Shown: piece after piece, positions 1 to 12,800 of the stretch
How positions within the stretch are numbered: the stretch's first letter is position 1
Layout of the letters: every line of letters begins with the position of its first letter
NCBI GenBank assembly: GCA_002633005.1
Contig: NMRA01000227.1
Location: forward strand, 349,546 to 413,545
DNA: 64,000 nt
Source of the DNA: Phoronis australis
Taxonomy: Eukaryota > Phoronida > Phoronidae
Direction of reading: 5' to 3'
Program-made: the position numbers and the translations under genes
Notes under the pieces: generated by a model
Told to the model about the DNA's origin: nothing
Database searches by the model: none
Seen by the model: only the letters and a program-made list of their open reading frames with translations

Positions 1-185
1 CGATTTTGGGAACTGAAATAGGGACTGCTCGAAGAAAAAGTTTGATAATGGGAGTATTTGTTCGAGTTGGAAGGAATTAAACACATCGACAACCTCCTCA
101 GGTGTTCCTCTATGCGCAAAAGGTATTTATAACAACGTGACTTTGATGGTTTAGTCGGTGCGAGGCATAATTCGCCGAAAAGCTT
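1..185 (+). repeat. Dispersed repeat, copy 1 of 3
   Basis: This stretch aligns by eye with 37165-37372 (same strand) and, reverse-complemented and internally deleted, with 21826-21970. Shared landmarks are TATTTGTTCGAGTTGGAAGG, CTCTATGCGCAAAAGGTA and GTGACTTTGATGGTTTA followed by GAGGCATAATTCG. No protein family is recognised. It is most likely the end of an interspersed element that continues left of the window. Confidence 0.7.
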
Positions 186-895
186 CCGGCGTACAGAGCG
201 CCTATAGCCTCTGCATCGCCTCTGGCTCGGGCCAACAGAGGCGATGGTCATTGCCTAGAGCCGCAGCCACGTTATTTGACTTGTCCCACTGTTGCTTACT
301 ATGTGGGCTGCAATTGGGTGGGTAAGCGTTATCTGCAAAACAGAAAATCACAACACAACCGCACTCTGAGAGACAATATCCAAAAGACAGTCAGAAGACA
401 GCAAAGTAACTTACAGGCAAGTCGGAATTAAAGCCGAAAAAAGTATCTGACATGACAGCGAATCTCTACTTCGCCTTTCCTTTCACATTGCCGAGTCTCG
501 CTTACTCTCAACCCCTAGTTCATGATTAGTTGAAACTTTATAAGTAACCAAGTGATAAATACGAAAAATTAAGAAATTTAGATTTTATAGTTGTTACAAT
601 GAACATAAATTAAACATGTGTATATAGATTTTAAGTGAAAAAAATGAATTTTTAAGAACTTCTTTGAGACTAATAATTTTGTTGATAACGAGGCAAGAGT
701 TTTGCGGCGGTGGGGAACGGAAATTGCCGAGAACAAATACTTGAATTTTTAGATTGCTAATTTCAGAAAGTGGGCATTGCTGTTTAACAGTTTTAGTTTG
801 ATTAATGTTAAGTACATCTAATTCACTTATGTTACTGTGCTAAGCAGGATATCGTTGTCGATCGAAGCTCGGAAATTTGATTTGAAACAATCGCA
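186..895. promoter_or_regulatory. Upstream region of DEAF1, probable promoter and 5' UTR
   Basis: About 0.7 kb without a recognisable coding exon on either strand. It is moderately GC-rich and CpG-containing up to about 500, then AT-rich. No convincing TATA box, initiator or CpG island can be fixed by eye, and the transcription start is unknown. It is called regulatory only because it directly precedes the DEAF1 start codon at 896. Confidence 0.35.
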
Positions 896-3800
896 ATGTC
901 CGACGTTGCCATTTCCGAAGATATCACGAATGGGGACGAAGATTCTGCTTTTACCGAGGACCAACGATTGCAGGAGTCGGAGACTGAGGACGTTGATGGC
1001 GTTGCTGTTCATGCTCACGCTGTGCAGAGATTAGAGGGAGGCGAGCGATTAACAATTGCAACCAATCAAAGTCTTGGAGAACAAATTTATGTTGCAACAT
1101 CGCATGGTCTTTATCCCGCTGAGCAAATCACTGACGCAAGTGGTCTGAAAACCACACACATTGTCATTCATGATAACACTCTGGACCCTCTCAAAACGCC
1201 AACAACACCATTGCCACCACCTACACCATCAACCCCGCACAGCAGAGAGAGGGGTATCAAGTACCATTGGGCTGATGGAGTTAGTGATCCAGTGCTACCA
1301 ATTCGTTGTAAAGCATCAAATGGTGAACTGCATAAGAGTAAATTTGGCTCAGGTACAACTGCATGGGTCGGGTTTTTTGATTTTATTTATTGGTACTTCT
1401 GATTTTTCCATTATTAGCCAGCATGTAATGATTTCATACTAATCAAAATGAGTTCTCATTAGCAGTCATTCAGTTCTGAACAAAATCGGCTATTATCACA
1501 ATCAAGGTCCATATTTGAGAACTGAGTGTGTTACAGTCTAAAGTAATTTTTTTGGTCACTTACCTAATGCCAACTGATGTCAAGTGCAAAGAGTTATTTA
1601 GTTGTGGGCAAATTAAAAAAAGAATCATCAAAATCGAACAATGCTTGAGAAATTTATGCATGTTTTGTCTATGAATTTTATGCATTTTTAGTGTTACGAG
1701 TGGCCATTTTAATAATTATATATAATTTTCAACTGTCAACAGTAGAAAAGAAATTTATTTTATTAAGTAAGCAATTGCTTTGATATGACTGGAAATAACT
1801 TGAGTCACTTTCAGAATCACTTAGATGAAGTTGTCCTTAATCATTGAGAAATGGTAGGGTTCATCATAAAACAGGCACTCGTTATGAAATTTGTAAATTC
1901 TGTGTTTCTAACCCTCACCTACTATAAAGAAGATTAAAAACTATAGTTCACACTCTGTAGTAAAGAGAACTGCAGAATATGTTAGCCTAGGCAACACAGC
2001 AAATTAATCAATATCTAAACAAACCAAAAGTTTGGATATTGCATGACTGACTGCGTTCTGTTATATTGAAAATGGGTCAAAAGGCTAACAAGTTGAACAC
2101 TGGGTCTAGCATTGCTTTAACTATTTTGACCAAGTGGTGAATGTGTTGAAAACTAGGCAAATATCACCAATAAAGTTACTTGTCATTTTCTTCTTGTAAG
2201 AATCGTTGCAAGAGAAGGAAGTTCTCATTATATTGTATTAAGACATGTAATGTATCATTGTAACAACTTGATCAGCACGGTAATAACTTTTCTTACTTTA
2301 GTATGTGATACTTCTTCAACTTCATCAGGTTGAGTTTTCCACCAGTTAATGTTTTGACTCGACTCACTGATCACGAGTATGTTTTAAATTTTAACAGGGG
2401 GCCGTGGACGGTGCATCCTCTCAGATGACAAGTGGTACACACCCAATGAATTTGAACATTTTTGTGGTCGAGCGAGCAGCAAAGATTGGAAGCGCAGCAT
2501 CCGATATGGTGGCCGCCCTCTGGTGTGCTTGATTGAAGATGGTTATCTTCAGCCCCATGCTGCATCCTGTACCTGTGCTGCTTGTTGTGATGATGAGAGT
2601 GTTGTAAGTGTAGTGTGCACCATAGGCTGCACTGACAGGGTTGAGAAACAATGCAGTGACTGAACTCTGGACTGTAGTTATGGCTGCAGTATCTGATCTT
2701 TGAATGTAGACTTCATTAGCCTGATAGCTAGTTATGTTTGACTGAACATCAAATCACGGCTAGGAATTGATGTAACAGCATAGTAATGGAATAGTTTCAA
2801 TTTTTACCACTAGTATTTGAGTTACAGTACAAGTCAAATGACGGCTGGGCGGAAACGGAATTCATCTTCGGAATAATCTTCTCTCATGATCGAGAATGAA
2901 GAAGAATTGACTGGAATGTTTAGTGAGGTGGTTAAGCCATTCTGCAAGTAAAATTTGGCTGCCCTAGCAGTTGTTGCCAATTACTTTTTGCTGCTTACAG
3001 AATTAGCCGTTATGCTGGAAAACTGTGTTTACTTCAAGAAGAGTGTATTTTTCATGACATTAATTTTCATATCATAGTTCATTCAGACATACTTTTACCT
3101 AGGGGTCTGTTTCGTGAAAAGTGACTTACAGGGATACTAACCCCTGTTTTGATGATTTAAGTCAATCCTCGTTCTGTCACCTATTAATTCACTATTGGCT
3201 TCAATATTGAACGACAAAAGCAGGAATCAGCTAAAAACTCGTACTCCCCATGTCGGAGATTGGATATTATGGTTTTTGGTAGGCCGTCTTTCCCTACAGT
3301 TGCCGTGTAAGTCGCTAAAAGCGCAGGTCACGCTTGCCCATTTAGCAGACTTCGGAAAGAGTTTTCAAAATGTCCTCCAAAGTTTTGAGAGTTGTTAGGG
3401 GTTACAGTGCATTATTTTGTTTCAGAGAATTGGATAGATATGTTTCTCTAACCTATACATGTTATGGTTTCTCTAATGTAAATATATGCCATATATAGCC
3501 ATTTACCATTTATATAGTGAAACCACAATGAAATACAAATTGGTGGTAGATGGCGGTAGCGCAGTTAATGGACAGATTTTTGCATTCTTGTATGGATGTA
3601 ATGGAGGGGGATTTTTCTCAGCATTTATTAATTCTTTACTGCCATCTTGTCGTCAAATGCCAAAGTTGAATGTTGGGATATTCAATGAATCGTTAAAAAA
3701 TACCCGTTTCAAAATGTCTGCAAATAAAAATTTTTGTTTTGTTACAGTCCATTTTGATTTAGAATAAGAAATAGGGTCAAGTGATAGGCGCTTTTGTACG

Positions 3801-6800
3801 CTTACAATGCTAAAGAGTTGTACTAGAATGTTTCCTGTAATTACCTGAGATTGAAATTGTGTAGTTGTTTGACAATGCACATTGCGCTACCTGTTGCTCT
3901 TCAACTGAGTGTTTGACTATGTATGTTGCACCACCTGTTGGTTTTCAAGTGAGTGATGTCACATATGCTGGGTAAATGTGACTGAACATTGCAATGCGTC
4001 TTCAGGCCACACTTGTGTTGACTTTTGTGACTGGTGGAAACAGGGTCCAATGTAGGTCATCATTTTGGAGACTCAAACTTTTTGTTTTAGGAAGTTTTAT
4101 ATAACTGGATGTTACAAAGATTTAGTTGAGCATTCGGTGAAGCGAGAAAACTTATGTAGTAAATAAAATACTCTGAAGATCAACAATATTGTGCTGGACC
4201 TAAATGAATAACAGCTTTGGTGTTGTGATAGTTTTTTAAATATAGCCTCCATGTTCTTTAAACCTATATTACACCTTGCTTGATTGGCTAAAAACTAATA
4301 TTGAATCGGGTCTTTTAATCTCATGAAATTGGTCTCATAATATTCTTCATCAACAACAATACCAAAACAGCTACTCAACCCTTTTGGATTAAAAAATTTT
4401 AGTATGGCTGCATTGCCTGTGATTTGAGTTACCAGCTCATTCGGCAACAATTCAAGATCGGGATAACGTGATAATGTTTTTAAACTCCAAAGGACTTTGG
4501 TTAACAATTCAACATTGTCAGCTAAACGCAGGTGAGATGCAGCTTTAACCATCACCAGATTCAATACTGTTTTCATTTCATTTTCAACGTTTATGAAATA
4601 TCACTGTTTGCAAATGTTTTGGCAGACTGGTCCTGTGAGACTGTTCACTCCTTACAAACGGAGAAAGCGTGAAGACAGTGACACGTCCAATGGCTTCATG
4701 AAGAAGCGTGCCAAATCATCCTCCTCATCTCTGGCAAGTAAAGAAGGTAAGACTCTTTACCTTTAGGTGGTATGTTACTGGAGCTCCTTTTGTGAAAGCA
4801 ATTTTAAACATGTTGCCATCACCGTCCGAAGTGCAGTGAAGGTAGTAAAATCAATTTGATGAGAATGTGTAGTAACCATTCCACTTATTGGTGATGACTA
4901 AGAACACTGACCTAGCCTATAGAGAACAAAAGGTCATTGTGGAGTGTGGCATTTTACTCTTGCTGCAAGTTTGAGAATGTGGGTACCAGTTTTGGTCATT
5001 AAGAAAAAACTGTCAAGACTGAGTTTGACACAATGGCTGCTGTTTTGAGATTTGCTAGACAGTATTAACCTGGATTTCACAATTCCGGTCTGGAAATTCA
5101 TGGCAGTCGATGTAATTGTCTGTGGACCTGGCTTTTGACCAATTTTCGACTTGGGAAATGTAAACTACCGTATTCGCCGTAATAACCACCCATGCCCCTA
5201 TAAGCGCCTCCCCCCACGCGTTTTCAGACTTTGCTGAAATAAGCGCCCAGTCCATGAACGCGTACATGCGAACAATGACGTACCTGCAGTCCTAAAACTT
5301 GGCTACAGTAACGTCTTCAATTTATCAAAAAAATTTTTGCACGGGTCTTCTAGACCACCAGTGGCACTGCTACGTTTGTATTTAGCCATGACTTTACACT
5401 TCAAAGTAACACAGCGCTTCAAAAAGAACGCAACAGGGTTGCTACGCTCTCGCGACGACCGTGTCCCACTATGGTCTGACCTTTCAGTAGACACATCAAC
5501 TGTCCTATGAATAAAAATGACTCGGCGGTAAATGCACGTGGCCAGGAAGTTCACGCTACATCCATGAACCTGTCATCAAAGACATTAGTCGGGAACTATC
5601 CATTCATGAAACGGGCAGCATAGCATCGATAAGAAATGAATATTGGCACTAATTTCCGACAATTTCTAATACCGTATTCGCCGTAATAACCGCCCATGCC
5701 CCTATAAGCGTCCCCCCACGCGTTTTCAGACTTTGCTGAAATAAGCGCCCAGTGCATGAACGTGTACGTGCGAACAATGACGTACCTAGAGTCCTAAAAC
5801 TCGGCTACAATAACATCTTCAATTTATCAAAAAATTTTTGCACGGGTCTTCTAGACCACCAAAGGCACTGCTACGTTTGTATTTAGCCGTGACTATACAC
5901 TTCAAAGTAACGCAGCGCTTCAAAAAGAACGCAAATGAACTCTTGTGACTCGCACGCGCTTGCTTACTCGCAGACGAACTTCAAAACAAACGTCACGTGA
6001 CAACAACATGTGTGTTCGTCCAGACATTTTTCTCGCCGTGTTGCCGATCATACATGTAGATGGCACGATCTTGCACAGATTTGTACTTAAACCTGCCGTT
6101 AATCCAGACTCCACGGAAACTAAAAAAATCTCAGAGATCTGATTTCACTCGTTTCGGAGACCGGGTTTCAACCGCCTTGGGTTATAATAAGCGCCCCCCC
6201 CCCTGAACCGAACTTTTCTAAGTGCCCTGCGCAGTTATTACGGCAAATACGGTACTTGCTGTATTGAAATTGTACAAATCTGCAAGATTTTAGAATGTCA
6301 TGTTTTAGATGTTGTGTTGAAAGTGTGGTAATTATGTGTAAATGGTGCAATTTACATAAGGTGTCTCATGGTTTCATTCATGCCAGACATTTTTTTCAGG
6401 AAGTGACATGTGCAATAACTGTATGTTGGTGTTCTAGCTCTTGTCCATGTATCATTACAGTGGACACTGGCTGAATTATCATTACGGTGGACACTGGCTG
6501 ACTTTATTTTAACCAAGTTTTAACAAACAGTTATGCAATCATTTAAAAAAGATAATCTTTCTGCTTTGTATATAGTTGGTGTAAAAAACTTTAAGGAAAA
6601 TATAGTGGAAAATTTGTGATTCTGGGGTGCCGATTCAATTAATTTGAGATGAAAGTATAGTGTTACTTTTAGATTGAAATTGGTGTGTTTGTGGAGCGCA
6701 TTATGTTTTTGCCAGTTATTCATTAGAATGTTTAGTGGGAATGCATTTGTAATCATGGTTTTGTAATTTAATTTGGTTGAACTTTGTGAGATATCTCAGC

Positions 6801-9800
6801 TGACATGTTTTTCTTACTTGGACTAAATTATCCAGTGTCATGTGACCTCATTGTATGCAGTGGCTGTCAAAACTGGGCAGTAAACAATTTTGCATTTTTA
6901 GTAACAAAAAAGGAACATTTTGCTGAGCTTATTTTGTTGTAAGACAAATAAAAAATTGTAATTATGTTTGGTGCACATTCCATGATAACACGCCATTATT
7001 TTTAACATTAGAAGCAATGAGTGAACCAAGACCCCCTTTATGAGGCTCGAAATTCATTTTGAAATTTAATCTTAAGACACTAAATTAATTTGAGGATGTT
7101 AAAAACCAAATATTATTAAATGTTTCTCTTGTTATTCAAAAAACTACAAAATCAAACTTTCAACGGAGAACACAGCAAAATAAAAACAGCAACCCCAACG
7201 GAAATTTCCAGAACTATTTTTTACCTGGAATTCTTGGCTTTGACTTTAATTTTCAAATTTCAACCTGGAATATTTTGTTGGTCAAAATTGTGGACCTAGG
7301 GAATTTTCCATGTCGAAGACTACAAATTATGATTAATAAAAACATCGTATTCATTTTTGCAGTCTATTCCATTTCCAGACAATGAGGCATGTCAATCCCC
7401 TTCAAATAAAATGCACAATTTGTTTTGATAAAAATCTATGGATGTTTTCTTGGTGCCTTTACTGTCTGTAAATTTGAAAATCATCAATTCTTTTTGATTT
7501 GTAGTAATGGTGACTCTGACCCCTACTGCCACTTTGGGACGGCCAATCACAGTCACCAACAGTGAGGGACAGGAAGTGCAAATCGTCCACACAGACTCCA
7601 GCGGAAATATAGTCGCGGCTGGGGGTGAGTCATGTTAACATGACTTGTTACAAAGAGATTGTCCTGAAAATATTTATATTGCAAAATTTAACCATTGAGA
7701 AGTGAGTGAAGTATAGATGACAAGGACTTTCTGTTGTTTGTGTGTTATGGTGTGGTGTTTGTTTGTAAAGACGTGGTGTTTGTGTGTAATGACGTGGTGT
7801 TTGTTTGTAAAGACGTGGTGTTTGTGTGTAATGACGTGGTGTTTGTGTGCAGTGACGTGGTGTTTGTGTGTAATGACGTGGTGTTTGTGTGTAGTGCCGT
7901 GGTGTTTGTGTGTAATGAATGATGTGGTGTTTAGAATTAGACTTGAATTAGAACATCAACACCTCAAAATAGACGTGGGGAGTTAGATGGCTGACTCAGG
8001 CATCTACAAGTATGGTTTATGTAGACCCTATTCACGCGGCGGCCATTAAGATCCAAACCGAGGCTCACTGCGATAAACAAAGCGAAAGTAGACATTGCGT
8101 GAGTTAAATAGCCGGTCTTTCGAGTCCGACCTGGATATTAAATTTTAATGATGTGTGGACAATTAACCACAGAGACGTAGAAAATTACATTAGAGAACAA
8201 GTTAAGGCGCCAAAGAGTTGTCTGACGAAAGAGTTTAATTTTTTTCGGAAACTAGGTTCGAAACATGAAAAGTAAATATGTCCAAATTGCGGCAATTGTA
8301 GTGTTACGGATTAGTTATTATGCTGAAGGCAGGGTTACGTTTTTTCTTGTAAATTGTTGATCAAAATACTTTCTATGCGGACCAGGTCAGCTGCTCGTAT
8401 TGTTGACGAGTTGAAGACATATTCGACAGTGGTGTCTGTCATGTGCAATTAGTCACATCTGGTTTAATTTGTTGATCAAGAATACTAACATCAAGCATAG
8501 CCTGATCCTATGCACTCACTGGGACTAACAGTTGATTTGTCATTGATCTGAAAGAATAATTGATGATATTAAATATATTTTTATTAAAATGAAAAACCAG
8601 GCTCGTAATTGAAAATAAAAATTATTTGACCATCAATGCTTTCTTGGTTGTAATAATTCTTACGTCTATTTCATGTGTTAGATTTCAAATATCAATCTGG
8701 ACCAAGTTGAATTTTAAAATTAAAACACCTAATTCGTTCGTCCAAAACATAACATCGTTTTAGAACTCAATTTCAGTTAACTCAGCAATCATAGTTATCA
8801 TGTTTCTGCAGGAGCCTCTTTCATCCAAGGGGAACGGTGCCAGTGCCTACTGAGCGGCGATTTTTTCACCGAGTGAGGGCGGGAACAATCTACCTCCCGA
8901 TCACCATCAATAGCACCCCCGCCCTGTTGCAAGCTCTCATAGGCTCTGCCTCAATTTAAAGTAGCCTTTTGTGCTCTTAAAAATTGTCACCTGTGTGGTT
9001 ACAGGTGATTTGAACTCATGACAAGAGATTTTTCACTAGGGGAATTTTTATGCCTCGTGAGGGAATTTCGCGTGATATTTCAATATGTTTGAGAAGGGAA
9101 TAGGGCCGATATTGAGCCCCAAATTTGAGGGATTGAGGGCCCTGTCCTTTTTGGAAAGAAAAATTATGTTTCAACCCGTAGCAGGAGCGGATCCAGGTTT
9201 TTTAGTTAGGGGGGTAGGGCACAGGAATAAGCAACATTTCGGCAGATGCGCGCGCCCAGCCTAAACTCTGGGGATGCAGGGTTCTTGGGTTTGCGGACCT
9301 GTTGACTAAAAAATAAAACGGTAAACGGGGTTCATTCAGCGCATATGCGTTGTTTATTCACCCCCGGTTGCGCACGTGTGCTAGTAAGCAATTCACACCC
9401 TAACTAAAGAATGGGATCTGATACAATTTTAGGGGGGACCATGCCCCCCCAAATCCGTAGTCCTGAAAACACAGCCTTGCTGGCCCATTCTCCGGTCGTT
9501 ACTATGATGCTTAACAACTGACCGACATGCGACAAAATATGATCTAACTTTTCGAAAACATTTATAAATTTTACACGGACATATTTTGCTTCGTCGCGGC
9601 AACGACCCAACGCTTCCGAATCTCAACGTCTTTAGAGATTGTGAAGCAGACGGTTGCGTGTCCGTATTTTTTCTAGCCGTTCGCGGAACAACATGGTCTG
9701 AAACACAGAACTATGCCGATAAGCTAACAGAGCTATCGTAGCGAGCCTCGTTTTGGAATGCGCCTCCTGTCGGCGTGAATAGGGTCTATGGAGTTATATT

Positions 9801-12800
9801 CACCATCTTTTGACTTGGGCCTTTGACCAACTCTGTACTCTATTTGAACATTAATCAATGACATGCTATGAAAATTGCTCACTCAGTCTTCCATTTTTCA
9901 AGAAGAGTTTTGGTCAAAGTTTGAGTTTTGTCAGTTAATTGTCGAGAAGGAGATACTTTATTGGTTAGCTTCTCCACATTGTCAAGCAGAACAACTTCCT
10001 TTAAGCCACTAGTGTTTATTGTGATAGTATAGAGCATTCACCATCTGAGAATAGTTATGTATGTTATTATTTCAGACTCCAATGCTGTGGTTATGACCAC
10101 TAGAGTGGCCAACAACACATCGTCTGTCTCTCTGGATGTCAGCGAACAAAAGTGCTGGTGGCATTTGGAAGAGGTGTGTGTCTGTCAAACATAGTATCAC
10201 AGTTGTATCTGTTTTGACTTATTTATCATTAGATCGTGCGTAATTGGAAAGTCTGTCTCACGGCGAGAAAACTATCCAAAATCACATGATCTCATTGAAA
10301 ATGAATGGTGATTTCTCGTAAAATCTCGCGAGACCTTGCTTTTCTAGCGAGGTTCTAGCATTGCTAAACACTACCCCAGTCCTAAGGTGCATTCTGTAAT
10401 ACAAGACACTTGGCAATACGGCCAAACCATTTGGAGGGAAGGCAACCATTTTTATCATCATTTTTGGTTAAATTAAGATTTTCTGGTTGGTTGTCCTAGA
10501 TAAATTTTCTACTTAATTAAATTCACCGTTTTCAAATTAATTATGCAAGTGGGACATCAGAAGTAGCATTCGTGGCCAGAAGCATTCCTCACCATCTTTG
10601 TGAACGGATGCATGCATATGCTTTTTAAAAGTTAGACTGTTATTTGTCTTTCTCTGAGTCTTAATCAGTCTGGAAATTGTTGCATACTGGGTGCAAGCAA
10701 TAATGAGCTCTAGAAGAGTATACAAGTTACATTTCACAAACATTTCTTACGGTCAGATTACAAAAGTGACATGAACGCAGAGAACATGTAGGTTCCTGCT
10801 TAACGTGTTCTGAAGAAGGATGCCATACAGTCAGCATTTCCTTTGTCTGTTCTCAGGCTGCCTGCTAGCAGTGTTTTTCGAAACATTAGGTGCTGCAGCC
10901 ATTGTAGTGACTCAGGGACACATTGTTGGTATTATCCGTGTGTGTAAACAGGCATCGTAGCACCTGAGGCCAGCAACCAGCACAGCTTTCTCATCTACAT
11001 GATTCCTGTTTTTGTTGTCACCAACTCATCACCTGTCATCCATTGCAGATCAAACAATTACTAAATTCCATTCAACTGAGCTCTGGTTCAATCTAGGATG
11101 ATCTGGAAGTATTCGCTGAAGGCAAACAATTTTTAGAAGCTAATATACACTCAACAAAGCTGGTGGAGAATTATTTGCTCTGCGAGCATCACTTCCGGAA
11201 GGAAACATGCCCAGTTATTAATTTAGATGTATTGACAAATACATCTGAAAATATCTAGGATAACCAAAAATCGTTATTTAACCAATTATCACCCTAAATA
11301 TGCATGCCTTCCCCCATATAAGTCTAGTGTGAGCCTACAGCATGTAACTGATGTATAGATTACCACAGACTGGCTTTGAAGTGCAGCCTACTACATTACT
11401 ATTCAATATGTTATTTATAAAAGTTCACGTGGTACAATCGTGGCTAGATCGTAGCCATCTGTGCTTCCATCACTTAGTCGTTGTGGAGTGTCTACTAACA
11501 ACATGGAAGAAAGTGGGAAACTCATACCCAAAGTGACTGAAAGTCTTATAAGAATGGGTCAACTTTCTATGACTGACTATACGTTATCTATAATGTTACA
11601 TACTGTTTAACGATTGTCCATGAATACTTACATTTAATGGCACTCGAAACATTTAGTTTTTGAAGATAGACTGAAGATAATAATAATGATTTTCTTCTGC
11701 TTTCATATAATTTCCACCTGTTTTCAGAATGTATGATTTGTGCTCATTAGTTAACTGTGCTTCCCTGTAGTGTGCAGTGTTGGTAATAACAGTGAAGATT
11801 GTCACTAAACAATTTAATTAGGTTGCTAGACTATACATATATAGATTGTTATTTTCACAACCAAGCAAAACTGTTGTACCTTGACAGTTTCGGCTACTCA
11901 CAGCAGCCAAATTCGGAAGCTATAGCTATTGGACACTAGTGGGCGTGGTGGTGTGAGTGTTCCAAATTTTAGATAACTTATACCCCCATTGTCCCTGTTC
12001 ATAACTGGGCCACTTTTTCTCACCCGAATAGACTCTTATCAAGAAGATTGGTAAATATCACTAGTGTCTTGCCTTCTTGATTAGATTGCAAACAACCTGC
12101 AACAACAGGTTCAACAGTTGAAGCAGCTGATAGAGAATGGTAAACAGGCAGCGAGTCAAGCCAAGGAGAATGAGCTTCAACAACTAAAGATACAGATGGA
12201 GAAAGAGAAGGCAGAGGTAAGCAGTAGTGTACTTGATGACTCACAGAAAACGTTTGGCAACCTGTTATTGGTCAGAATGGTTCTAGAAGCTGGGGCTCAT
12301 TCCAAGAAACTGACTTAATTTCTTTTTTACTTAAGTTTAAGATTTGTCTCAACTTCCAAATTTTGGAACTTCCACATTTGGTTAGATAATCAAAATTAAG
12401 ACAAAACCTAAGTCAAAAACTTAGCTGAAACTTAAGATCTCTTTCTAGAAATGGACTTGAGGCAAATATAAGTTTTATCTTAAAATTGACAGTTTTTAAA
12501 AGTCTTTATTTATTTAGTATTTATTAGTGTAATATTTACAATGAGGGTATCCCCATCAGTTCACACTGCTTTCCATGGGGGCCCTCAGCAGAGTCAGTTT
12601 TCTTGCACAAACTTATTTCTTGAACTTACTCTTTGTCTTCATGTACTTAATTACGTAAGCTGTTGCAGTCCTGTCCAATTCAGTTTTTATGTGCTCACAT
12701 ATTTATGTGTGGACGCATTATGCCATCATCTGTGTCCGTCCGGCGTGCGTCTGGTGTGCATCCGGTGTGCGTCCGGCGTCTGCTGCTCTATCTCCAAAAC

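Noticed and set aside
896-2603. GMEB1/2 or Sp100-type SAND protein instead of DEAF1
   Set aside because: [19 protein letters not shown] and [12 protein letters not shown] followed by GPVRLF-PYKRRK are DEAF1-type; GMEB differs at these positions.
9404-9626. Minus-strand 65-68-aa frames as a gene
   Set aside because: They lie inside the 8024-9786 element, overlap each other in two frames and show no recognisable motif.
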